9,726 bases of DNA from Lachnospiraceae bacterium (lineage in GTDB: Bacteria; Bacillota; Clostridia; Lachnospirales; Lachnospiraceae): NCBI GenBank assembly GCA_031285465.1, contig JAITWD010000285.1:1-9726 (forward strand), read 5' to 3'. Shown here piece by piece: positions 1 to 6,455 of the stretch. The first letter of the stretch is position 1. Every line of letters begins with the position of its first letter. The notes under the pieces are model-generated. The model did no database searches. It worked only from the letters and a program-made list of their open reading frames with translations, and had not been told where the DNA came from. Both the position numbers and the translations under genes were made by a program.

Positions 1-1161
1 GGTCGACTGAAAGCCACTGATCAGGATTGGTGTCGTCCAATGCACACGGAATGATGGTACCGGCACCAAACCGATACTCATGCATGCCCAACTGATAAGT
101 ACCAATACTACCGGTACAAACAGGAACGGGATTAAGTATAACGGATTAAAAACGATGGGCAAACCATATACCAGTGACTCACTAATATTAAAAAATGCCA
201 TCGGCAAAGAAAACCGGGCGATTTTATTTGAATTGGTCTTCCGTGCCTTGATCAGTAATGCAATGATCAGGCACAGGATTGCCCCGCTGCCTCCTAACGA
301 AATAAAAACATCAAAAAATCCGTCATTCAGCACATTGGTCGGCGTTAAACCAGCCGCCACCATATCCATGTTGTCGCCCATCTGGGGAATCCACTGACGC
401 AACAGAATGTTGAGCATCACCGCTGTCCCATGAACACCCAAAAACCAGAAAAAGCTGAGACACAGCGTATAAAAAATCGCCGACATCAGATTGGGCTCCT
501 GTGGCAAAATTGATTGGCTGAGGCTCTCATAAATAAAGTTATTAAGGTTGGTAATATCAAAATGCATCAGCACAGCTTTTATGATCGAGAAAAACAAAGT
601 AGTCCATACCGCCGGCTCCAACACATAGAGAACCTGCGTGAACAAAATATCGGCATCGTCGGTAAATAGTTTGGCCTTAAACAATTTGTGATCGCTAAAA
701 AAATAAAACAGCGAAGTTGCAACAACACTTATTACTATCGTGATCAGCAAGTTGCTCTGACCAAGATCATTGTAGGAAAGTGACCCCTCCGACACATTCT
801 GCATAATAAAGAAACAACTGACCACCACTAAAAGTACCACCACAATATTAACCTGACCAGGGCGCTTAATATTTTTCTCTTTAGCCAAAAAATAACTGAT
901 AGCAATTAATGCGCCTACCGATACCATGCGAAAGGTGCCTTGCCGAATGACCGCCAAAAAATTAACCCAATCGTCACCGAAGGTGCTGTCCATAAATTCA
1001 ACATACCAATCGGCCGGAATACTGGCAAACAATTCCGCCACTGCCCCGATCAAAAAAAGGGGCAACATGCATATTAGCCCCTTCCTGACTGCATTAATAA
1101 TCATATTATTAGATATTTTATAAAGAAATTCAGAAAATGGCCTCAACAAATTATTTTGCAT
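1..1161 (-). CDS. PTS EIIC permease, cellobiose/lactose (CelB/ChbC) family, C-terminus cut by window edge
   Basis: Membrane transport subunit of a phosphoenolpyruvate-dependent sugar phosphotransferase system. It would carry a beta-glucoside, chitobiose- or lactose-type disaccharide across the membrane for phosphorylation by EIIB. The frame is open for 387 codons from ATG at 1161 to base 1 with no stop, so the last part is missing. Hydrophobic segments cover about residues 28-48, 78-94, 104-122, 137-155, 183-200, 226-252, 285-305 and 340-366. Family hallmarks are the FLGVHG block (His244), the FNISES block (Glu328, matching the family's NINEP motif with Ser for Pro) and HWTTPILISGF near 374-384. 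The 84-residue spacing between this His and Glu agrees, from memory, with the substrate-site pair of ChbC. A GAGGGGGG ribosome site lies 6 nt before the ATG. No EIIA or EIIB gene is visible. A C-terminal fusion cannot be excluded. Family confidence is high; the sugar is unknown. Confidence 0.9.
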   Translation of the reverse strand, partial: MQNNLLRPFSEFLYKISNNMIINAVRKGLICMLPLFLIGAVAELFASIPADWYVEFMDSTFGDDWVNFLAVIRQGTFRMVSVGALIAISYFLAKEKNIKRPGQVNIVVVLLVVVSCFFIMQNVSEGSLSYNDLGQSNLLITIVISVVATSLFYFFSDHKLFKAKLFTDDADILFTQVLYVLEPAVWTTLFFSIIKAVLMHFDITNLNNFIYESLSQSILPQEPNLMSAIFYTLCLSFFWFLGVHGTAVMLNILLRQWIPQMGDNMDMVAAGLTPTNVLNDGFFDVFISLGGSGAILCLIIALLIKARKTNSNKIARFSLPMAFFNISESLVYGLPIVFNPLYLIPFLFVPVVLVLISWACMSIGLVPVPSFRVHWTTPILISGFQST

Positions 1162-1250
1162 GATTAGCCCCCCTCAATATATAATTATCCCTAAAAATTT
1201 TGATAAATTGGAGTATTTTAAGTTCACCTTGACTAAGAATCGAATTTTAC

Positions 1251-1270
1251 ACTCATACCATGCTATGAGT
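1251..1270. promoter_or_regulatory. 20-bp palindrome over the PTS promoter -10/start, candidate operator
   Basis: ACTCATA (1251-1257) and TATGAGT (1264-1270) are exact inverted repeats around a CCATGC centre. The whole 20 bp is symmetrical apart from one mismatched pair (1258/1263). It overlaps the minus-strand -10 box and the expected transcription start, the usual place for a repressor operator. The regulator is not in the window. Confidence 0.5.
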
Positions 1271-1296
1271 ATACACCAAAATAGTAATTACGACAA
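1268..1296 (-). promoter_or_regulatory. Candidate SigA-type promoter of the PTS permease gene
   Basis: On the minus strand there is TTGTCG (1296-1291), a 17-bp spacer and TATACT (1273-1268). This places transcription start near 1261, about 100 nt before the permease ATG. It is seen as a consensus match only; promoter activity is inferred. Confidence 0.55.
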
Positions 1297-1367
1297 TAAT
1301 AATTTTTGACAAAACTACTATATCACTGTTTCGAACGCGGACTTACTGTCACACTAATAACTAATCC

Positions 1368-1396
1368 TTGCCTTTTCAAGGGGGCTTTGATAAAAT
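1368..1396 (+). promoter_or_regulatory. Candidate promoter of the GT4 glycosyltransferase gene
   Basis: TTGCCT (1368-1373), a 17-bp spacer and TAAAAT (1391-1396) give a moderate SigA-like match with a leader of roughly 60 nt before the ATG at 1466. The -35 matches consensus at only four of six positions. A lone TTGACA at 1306-1311 has no usable -10 at 16-18 bp. The divergent intergenic region 1162-1465 shows no gene of its own. Confidence 0.4.
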
Positions 1397-1465
1397 CGGA
1401 ATATATAAAGTGCACAATCATAATAGTAAACACTAAGCAATTATTTATTTCGAGGAGCAAACCGG

Positions 1466-2608
1466 ATGAATGAAACCGAAAATACACAGAAAATAACTTT
1501 GATCGGTCCGGTATACCCCTATACTGGCGGAATTGCACACCACAGTGCTTTACTCTATCGGGCCCTTTCAGCGAACTATCGGGTATCAATGATTTCCTAT
1601 AAATTCTTGTATCCACGTTTCCTGTTTAAGCGAAAACAGACCGATCACAGCAGTGACCGTTTTAAGATTGACAATACCAACTATCTAATCCACACCGCCA
1701 ATCCTTTCAACTGGATCCGGTCGGCGTTTAGGTTACGCAAAGACAAGGCTGCTGCAATCGTGATCCAGTGGTGGCATCCGTATTTTGCACCATGCTACTA
1801 TTTATTGTGTCGATTACTACGCCACTCTAAGATCATTTTTATTTGCCATAACATTTTTCCTCATGAACGTTTTCCTTTGGACCGTTTTTTAACCAAGCTG
1901 GTTCTACGCCAAGGTGATCGTTTCATTGTTCAATCACATCAGGATGAAAATGATCTTCTATCGCTGATCCCCGATGCGCACTATCGGCTTAATCCTCATC
2001 CAACCTACAATGCTTTTAAATTAACCAATATGAGCCGGTCGGATGGGCGACTTAACATAGGCATGGGTGGTGATATCCCGATGTTGCTTTTTTTTGGTTT
2101 TGTTCGTGAATATAAAGGCTTAAAGCATCTATTAGCGGCTTTACCCGCAATCAAAGCGCAAATACCTGCAATACAACTATGGGTGGTCGGTGACTTCGCT
2201 GGCGATAAAGCAGTTTATACGCAAATGATGGAACGGCTGGATATTACCGATCGTGTTCGGATTGTGGATGGATATATTCCGGATGAGGAAATTGAACAAT
2301 ATTTTACTGCTGCCGATTTGATCGTCCTCCCTTACGAAACCGCTACCCAAAGCGGTATCGTTCAGATTGCCTACGGCTTTGAAAAGCCGGTGGTGGTCAC
2401 GCGGGTTGGCGGTTTACCCGATGTTGTCAGGGACGGTCAGACCGGATTAGTTGTCGAGCCGGCCGACCCAGCAGCGATCGCTCAAGCGGTCATCCGCTTT
2501 TTCACAGAAAATATGCGTGATCAATTTACCGAAAAAATCCGTGAAACCGCCACCGAATTTTCTTGGGAACGGATGGCAGAACAGATCAGCCAACTGATCA
2601 GTGATTGA
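1466..2608 (+). CDS. Glycosyltransferase family 4 (GT-B fold), soluble
   Basis: Predicted cytoplasmic retaining glycosyltransferase that moves a sugar from a nucleotide-sugar donor to a glycan or lipid-linked acceptor. Its 380 residues are typical for a two-domain GT-B enzyme. The N-terminal acceptor domain has GPVYPYTGGIAHHS (14-27), whose Gly-Gly loop is characteristic. The C-terminal donor domain starts near 205 with FFGFVREYKGLK, where Arg214 and Lys217 are the usual diphosphate contacts, and continues with LPYETATQSGI (288-298) and TRVGGLPDVV (312-321). The classical E-x7-E motif is replaced by the ATQSGI/V version; from memory this occurs in a GT4 subgroup, so it need not mean loss of activity. 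No signal peptide or membrane segment is seen. The ATG at 1466 is preceded by GAGGAG at about 8 nt, which supports the start. It is divergent from the PTS gene, and another glycosyltransferase follows 185 bp later. Donor and acceptor are unknown; a surface-glycan role is inferred. Confidence 0.9.
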   Translation: MNETENTQKITLIGPVYPYTGGIAHHSALLYRALSANYRVSMISYKFLYPRFLFKRKQTDHSSDRFKIDNTNYLIHTANPFNWIRSAFRLRKDKAAAIVIQWWHPYFAPCYYLLCRLLRHSKIIFICHNIFPHERFPLDRFLTKLVLRQGDRFIVQSHQDENDLLSLIPDAHYRLNPHPTYNAFKLTNMSRSDGRLNIGMGGDIPMLLFFGFVREYKGLKHLLAALPAIKAQIPAIQLWVVGDFAGDKAVYTQMMERLDITDRVRIVDGYIPDEEIEQYFTAADLIVLPYETATQSGIVQIAYGFEKPVVVTRVGGLPDVVRDGQTGLVVEPADPAAIAQAVIRFFTENMRDQFTEKIRETATEFSWERMAEQISQLISD

Positions 2609-2659
2609 GCCAAGCTATAAATCAGCTTCATATCGAACTATCAACCGGCCTCTCTTTAC

Positions 2660-2697
2660 TTGACAAATAAATTATTTGATATAATAAATAATTTATT
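2660..2697 (+). promoter_or_regulatory. Promoter embedded in a perfect 12-bp inverted repeat, upstream of the GT2 gene
   Basis: A consensus TTGACA (2660-2665) is followed directly by AATAAATTATTT (2666-2677), an 8-nt centre and its exact reverse complement AAATAATTTATT (2686-2697). TATAAT lies inside the centre (2680-2685), 14 bp from the -35. TAATAA (2682-2687) gives a more normal 16-bp spacer. A regulator bound to the repeat would cover the promoter. The arms are almost pure A/T, so they could also have arisen by composition or act as a weak hairpin after the GT4 gene. The rest of 2609-2793 shows no gene. Confidence 0.5.
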
Positions 2698-2793
2698 ATC
2701 GAAAACAGGTCGATACTGTATATATCAAAGCGAAAAAACTAGCGATAGAGATAAACTACTCTGCTTGAAAAAGAAAAAGGAGCGGATCCATCG

Positions 2794-3747
2794 ATGAAAC
2801 TTATCATTCAGATACCTTGTTATAACGAAGCAGAAACATTAGAAATAACCCTGAACGATCTTCCGAAAAAACTGGAAGGAATTGATGAGATTGAATACCT
2901 TATCATCAACGACGGGAGTAAAGACGATACGGTAGCGGTTGCAAAGGCCTGGGGGGTTCATCATATTGTGAACTTTAAACGCAATAAGGGACTGGCGCGT
3001 GGTTTTATGGCCGGATTAGATGCCGGACTACGAAATGGTGCTGATATCATTGTCAATACCGACGCCGACAATCAGTACGTGGGCGACGATATTGCGAAAT
3101 TGATCGCTCCGATTTTGGCAGGACAGGCCGATATAGTTGTCGGCGCCCGTCCGATTGAGCAAACTGCTCATTTTTCTTTTATCAAAAAATTATTACAACG
3201 GCTGGGCAGTTGGGTAGTACGTAAAGCCTCCCACACCGACATTCCCGATGCGCCAAGCGGTTTTCGCGCATATAGTCGCGAGGCTGCTATGGGGATCAAT
3301 GTCATCAATGATTATACCTACACCTTAGAAACCATCGTACAGGCCGGCCGTAATAAAATGGCCATTACCAGTGTGCCCATCCGCACTAATCCTGAATTGC
3401 GCGAGTCACGACTATTTAACAGTATGTGGCGATATGTAAAGAAGTCTATGCTTACTATCCTCCGGGCGCTGATGTGGTACAAACCCTTATACTGCTTCAG
3501 CCTGGTTGCAACCGCTCCTGCCTTGGTTGGCGCCGGGGTGGCAGCTCGTTTCCTGTATTTTTATTTTACCGGCCGTGGGGAAGGTCATGTCCAGTCCTTG
3601 ATACTGGCATGTACCCTCTTAATTATCAGCTTTATCACCGTGGTAATTGGGATGGTGGCTGATGTCATCGCTACCAATCGTAAAATTGTCGAGGACATCC
3701 AATATCGCGTCCGCAAACACGAATACGATAGTATTGAAAAACCGTAA
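2794..3747 (+). CDS. Membrane-anchored GT2 glycosyltransferase, polyprenyl-phosphate (DPM1/CsbB-like) type
   Basis: Predicted inverting glycosyltransferase of 317 residues that would load a sugar from a nucleotide donor onto undecaprenyl phosphate or a related carrier at the inner face of the membrane. The GT-A domain has IPCYNEAETL (7-16), the nucleotide-binding IINDGSKDDT (37-46), RNKGLARG (63-70), the metal-binding DAD at 90-92 and PSGFRAYS (154-161). Two membrane helices follow at about 231-257 and 266-292, then a basic tail containing NRKIVEDIQYRVRK. This is the known layout of polyprenyl-phosphate glycosyltransferases that stay at the membrane. The ATG at 2794 follows AAAGGAG (2776-2782) at 11 nt, slightly long but the best start. 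The gene has its own candidate promoter and lies downstream of the GT4 gene, so shared use in lipid-linked glycan assembly is plausible (inference). The sugar is unknown. Confidence 0.88.
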   Translation: MKLIIQIPCYNEAETLEITLNDLPKKLEGIDEIEYLIINDGSKDDTVAVAKAWGVHHIVNFKRNKGLARGFMAGLDAGLRNGADIIVNTDADNQYVGDDIAKLIAPILAGQADIVVGARPIEQTAHFSFIKKLLQRLGSWVVRKASHTDIPDAPSGFRAYSREAAMGINVINDYTYTLETIVQAGRNKMAITSVPIRTNPELRESRLFNSMWRYVKKSMLTILRALMWYKPLYCFSLVATAPALVGAGVAARFLYFYFTGRGEGHVQSLILACTLLIISFITVVIGMVADVIATNRKIVEDIQYRVRKHEYDSIEKP

Positions 3748-3754
3748 AATATTA

Positions 3755-3783
3755 TTGACAATTTTCGCTTTTCCCTTTATTAT
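3755..3783 (+). promoter_or_regulatory. Strong promoter of the tRNA unit
   Basis: A perfect TTGACA (3755-3760), a 17-bp spacer and TATTAT (3778-3783) lie 8 bp after the GT2 stop codon. Transcription would start near 3790, about 37 nt before tRNA-Ala. The near-consensus match fits a constitutively expressed tRNA operon. Confidence 0.7.
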
Positions 3784-3826
3784 ATCAATTGAAACACCTT
3801 TATTTGCGTGATTTGTGAATGGTTGA

Positions 3827-3899
<73 letters not shown>

Positions 3900-3935
3900 T
3901 TTAATTATTCCATCTTTAACACTTTATAATATTTT

Positions 3936-4008
3936 GGAGGCATAGCTCAGCTGGGAGAGCGTTCGCTTCACACGCGAGAGGTCACAGGTTCGAGCCCTGC
4001 TGTCTCCA
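3936..4008 (+). tRNA. tRNA-Val, anticodon CAC
   Basis: A 73-nt cloverleaf 36 bp after tRNA-Ala, probably on the same transcript. The acceptor stem is GGAGGCA/TGTCTCC, the D arm GCTC/GAGC, and the anticodon stem TTCGC/GCGAG with loop TTCACAC (anticodon CAC, reads GTG). The T loop is TTCGAGC. The T stem ACAGG/CCTGC has one A-C mismatch at its outer pair (49-65). The discriminator is A4008, followed by CT, so no CCA is encoded here either. Confidence 0.95.
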
Positions 4009-4068
4009 CTATTAACACATTATGAACTGACTACTTATAAAAAAGTGATATTATTAATTATTGAAAAC

Positions 4069-4103
4069 CGGTGTCCTTTGCTATAAACGTCACCGTTTTT
4101 TTT
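4069..4103 (+). terminator. Rho-independent terminator of the tRNA unit
   Basis: The stem CGGTG (4069-4073)/CACCG (4091-4095) has a 17-nt loop and runs straight into eight T (4096-4103). Flanking AAAA/TTTT can extend the stem beyond one C-T mismatch. It lies about 60 bp after tRNA-Val. The loop is longer than usual, but the T tract is convincing. Confidence 0.7.
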
Positions 4104-4327
4104 AGGTAATTCTGCCGACAAATCCACATGATGTATCATGATTAGTAAAACAATGACGGACCCAAATTATCCGACCGACGACTCCCTTGATTAACCTCTA
4201 CGCAATGCATAATGTTTTGAAATTTAATACCCATATATGGTATTTAGGGCATGTATGTATAGACAGGTATACGATAATGACTTATATTTCTAACAGAAGT
4301 GCTATAAAAAATTGTAAAGGACAATGA
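4104..4327 (+). promoter_or_regulatory. Leader region of the first GT2 paralogue, weak promoter and small palindromes
   Basis: No gene is visible here. A weak promoter candidate is TTGATT (4187-4192), a 17-bp spacer and TAATGT (4210-4215). Around it are CATGAT-gt-ATCATG (4127-4140) and, just downstream, AATACC (4226-4231)/GGTATT (4239-4244) overlapping the perfect palindrome CCATATATGG (4231-4240). They may be regulator sites, but short AT-rich palindromes are common by chance. Confidence 0.3.
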
Positions 4328-5281
4328 ATGATAAACCTATCAATAATAATACCTCATTTTAATGCGCCCCATTACCTAAAACGCTTATTAAATTCTATCC
4401 CTATGGATAAAGGCATCCAAGTTATTGTGGTAGACGATAAAAGCACCTTGCGGCTGGATGAATTTGAAGAGTGCAAAGCCGCCTATTCTGCACAAGGAGT
4501 TCTTTTTTTCACCAATGAGGGGGTAAAAGGTGGCGGTAACAGTCGCAATGTCGGCATTACCCACGCTCGTGGAAAATGGCTACTTTTTTCCGATGCCGAT
4601 GACTATTTTATAGGTGATTTTTTCGAAATTGTGCAGCAGTACTTTGATGCTGAAGAAGACATTGTCTATTTCCCCCCTACCAGTCAGGAAGAAGGCAGTG
4701 GATACAAAAGTGTCCGTCATTTGGAATACTCTAAACGAATGGAAGACTATCGAAATAATGCCAATAGAGAAAATGAGTTGAATTTGAAATATCGGTTGGT
4801 CGGTCCTTGGTCAAAGTTGATCCGAAGAGACATGATCCAACAGCATCATATTCGCTTTGATAAGGTAATGCACTCTAATGACGTTATGTTTTCTATCAAA
4901 GCTGCTTATCATAGCCGCTCAATTACAGTGTCCCCTGACACTATCTATTGTATTATGCGCAATGACTCTTCCTTAACTTCTAATATCAATGTGACTGCTT
5001 ATTGCAATCGTTGTGATATCTGGATAAAGCGATATTTATTCATGAAAAAACATTTGTGCCGTGAAGACTTTAATTTATTGGATTTGTTTGGTGGCGGAAG
5101 AATTATTGAGGGCATCGAAACCGGGGTGGGGGTCAAGGTGGTTTTGCAAACCATCATAAAATTCAAGCACTACCATATCCATATTATTCCTAAAAAGTTT
5201 TTTAATTTGAAATTGATCAAAAAATGGCTTTTAGTACATCGTAATGTTCGAAAGGGTGAGAAGCGATTTTATCATAAATAA
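4328..5281 (+). CDS. GT2 (GT-A fold) glycosyltransferase, paralogue A
   Basis: Predicted cytoplasmic inverting glycosyltransferase for surface or capsular polysaccharide, 317 residues. The N-terminal GT-A domain shows LSIIIPHFNAPHYL (4-17), VIVVDDKST (32-40), SRNVGITHARGKWLLF (72-87) and the metal-binding DADD at 89-92. The family's acceptor-side ED-type motif is probably represented by MHSNDVMFS (181-189), with Asp185 the candidate catalytic base. No signal peptide is evident, and the Lys/Arg-rich tail (285-317) might touch the membrane surface. The ATG at 4328 is preceded by AAAGGA (4316-4321) at 6 nt. The nearby ATG at 4324 is out of frame. It is closely similar along its whole length to the gene at 5409-6362, which points at it tail to tail. 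No clear terminator follows. Donor and acceptor cannot be read from the sequence. Confidence 0.9.
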   Translation: MINLSIIIPHFNAPHYLKRLLNSIPMDKGIQVIVVDDKSTLRLDEFEECKAAYSAQGVLFFTNEGVKGGGNSRNVGITHARGKWLLFSDADDYFIGDFFEIVQQYFDAEEDIVYFPPTSQEEGSGYKSVRHLEYSKRMEDYRNNANRENELNLKYRLVGPWSKLIRRDMIQQHHIRFDKVMHSNDVMFSIKAAYHSRSITVSPDTIYCIMRNDSSLTSNINVTAYCNRCDIWIKRYLFMKKHLCREDFNLLDLFGGGRIIEGIETGVGVKVVLQTIIKFKHYHIHIIPKKFFNLKLIKKWLLVHRNVRKGEKRFYHK

Positions 5282-5408
5282 TTTTGTACTTCCCGTGATA
5301 TTATATATTTGTGACGGACTAAAGCTGATCAGTGTAGTAACCGATTGTAGAGTAACATAATGTAGCAAAATTTCTTAATGACTTATTCTATAAACGGTTC
5401 CACATAGC

Positions 5409-6362
5409 TCATCTTTGCCCTGCTCCCAACCGCTTTTTTCTTAGATGAAAATATATTCGCTCTTGCCAATTTACCGGTTTTAAAAATCCGTGTGGTACGA
5501 GAGCAACCCTATTCTTCCTCATTTCAGCTATAGTCTTCCACACTAATTTTATTCCAACCTTATTTTTAATCCCGGTCATGATCCTTCCTGCACCGTGCAA
5601 ATCTAAAATCATAAACTCCTTATGGGATAAATGGTTGCGTAAAAAGAGATAGTATTCCAACCAAACATTTATCCGCTGTTTGTATACCGCTTTACTAGTA
5701 TTGGTTGTGAGCGAAGTTCCATTACATGATATACAGTAAATTATCGCCGCGGATGCTGACACATGTTTACTATAAAAGGCCACCTTAACCGAGAACATTA
5801 CATCATTAGAATGCATTACCTCATCAAATTTAATACTATTTCGGTTTACCATTTCTCTTCTAATGATCCTAGACCATGGACCCACTATTTTATATCTCAT
5901 CTTTAATTCATTATCATGTGTCTTATTAAGACGATATGCTTCAATTCTGCCCGCTGTTTCCCAGTGTCGATTGCCTTCCCGACCGGTGGTCTCCTCACAG
6001 CTGGTGGGGGGAAAGTAAACCATATCGGCTTTATCATTAAAATAATGACTGACCATTTCATAAAAGCCCTCAAGAAAGTAATCATCCGCATCCGCAAAGA
6101 TCAACCATTTGCCGACAGCATGAAGCAGACCAATATTTCTACTTGCACCCGCCCCTTTAATTCCTTCGTTCCGCAAAAAAATTACCCCTGCTTGGGAAAA
6201 CCGTTGCTGACAGCTTTCGTATTCGGTCAGCCGCTCGGTACTACGATCATCGACCACAATAACCTGCAGATCATCTCTTTGTGGAATACTCCTAAGTAGC
6301 CGTTCCAAATAATCCGGCGAATTATAATGTGGTATAATTATAGAGAGGTTTATATTATTCAT
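5409..6362 (-). CDS. GT2 (GT-A fold) glycosyltransferase, paralogue B
   Basis: Full-length homologue of the preceding GT2 gene with the same length (317 residues). Shared blocks include LSIIIPH (6-12), QVIVVDD (33-39), the metal-binding DADD (91-94), VYFPPTS (115-121), VGPWS (160-164) and VMHSNDVMFS (182-191, Asp187 the candidate catalytic base). The C-terminal quarter is the most diverged. I place the start at ATG 6362, not the in-frame TTG at 6377. GGAG lies 9 nt before the ATG, the alignment with paralogue A begins there, and the two proteins then have equal length. It lies 93 bp downstream of the ABC permease on the same strand with no clear terminator between, so read-through from the sulfur operon is possible, although it has its own promoter candidate. 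Cytoplasmic or membrane-peripheral; substrate unknown. Confidence 0.88.
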   Translation of the reverse strand: MNNINLSIIIPHYNSPDYLERLLRSIPQRDDLQVIVVDDRSTERLTEYESCQQRFSQAGVIFLRNEGIKGAGASRNIGLLHAVGKWLIFADADDYFLEGFYEMVSHYFNDKADMVYFPPTSCEETTGREGNRHWETAGRIEAYRLNKTHDNELKMRYKIVGPWSRIIRREMVNRNSIKFDEVMHSNDVMFSVKVAFYSKHVSASAAIIYCISCNGTSLTTNTSKAVYKQRINVWLEYYLFLRNHLSHKEFMILDLHGAGRIMTGIKNKVGIKLVWKTIAEMRKNRVALVPHGFLKPVNWQERIYFHLRKKRLGAGQR

Positions 6363-6416
6363 TATTCTTGTCTCCAACCCCTTCTTTCGCTCTTATTTTT
6401 TGTTGCGATCAGACAC

Positions 6417-6450
6417 ATGTAAATTATAACTTACATCAAGATAATGTCAC
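6417..6450 (-). promoter_or_regulatory. Candidate promoter with overlapping palindrome, upstream of GT2 paralogue B
   Basis: On the minus strand there is GTGACA (6450-6445), a 16-bp spacer and a perfect TATAAT (6428-6423). The -10 sits in the middle of the 20-bp near-palindrome at 6417-6436, with arms ATGTAA and TTACAT, core TTATAA and a single mismatched pair. Start would be near 6416, about 54 nt before the ATG at 6362. Operator function is inferred from position only. Confidence 0.5.
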
Positions 6451-6455
6451 TCCGA

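Noticed and set aside
80..1123. Plus-strand open frames opposite the PTS permease (80-397, 926-1123)
   Set aside because: They are antisense shadows of a minus-strand gene with clear family motifs; their translations look compositionally random.
1306..1334. TTGACA at 1306 as the GT4 promoter
   Set aside because: No acceptable -10 box at 16-18 bp downstream; the pair at 1368/1391 is better.
1323..1616. 97-codon open frame on the minus strand crossing the GT4 start
   Set aside because: It overlaps the promoter region and the first 50 codons of a well-supported gene, has no recognisable motif and no good ribosome site.
2609..2640. AAGCT/AGCTT hairpin after the GT4 gene as a terminator
   Set aside because: The stem is only 5 bp and no T tract follows.
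3426..3662. 78-codon frame inside the membrane GT2 gene
   Set aside because: Out-of-frame shadow in the region coding for the membrane helices.
5282..5408. Gap between the convergent GT2 genes as a bidirectional terminator, with three TGTAG repeats (5333, 5346, 5361)
   Set aside because: No stem with a T tract was found on either strand; CCGT/ACGG is only 4 bp, and the TGTAG repeats are too short and unevenly spaced to call.
5903..6299. Frames on both strands inside GT2 paralogue B
   Set aside because: They overlap the conserved GT-A coding region in other frames and show no protein features.
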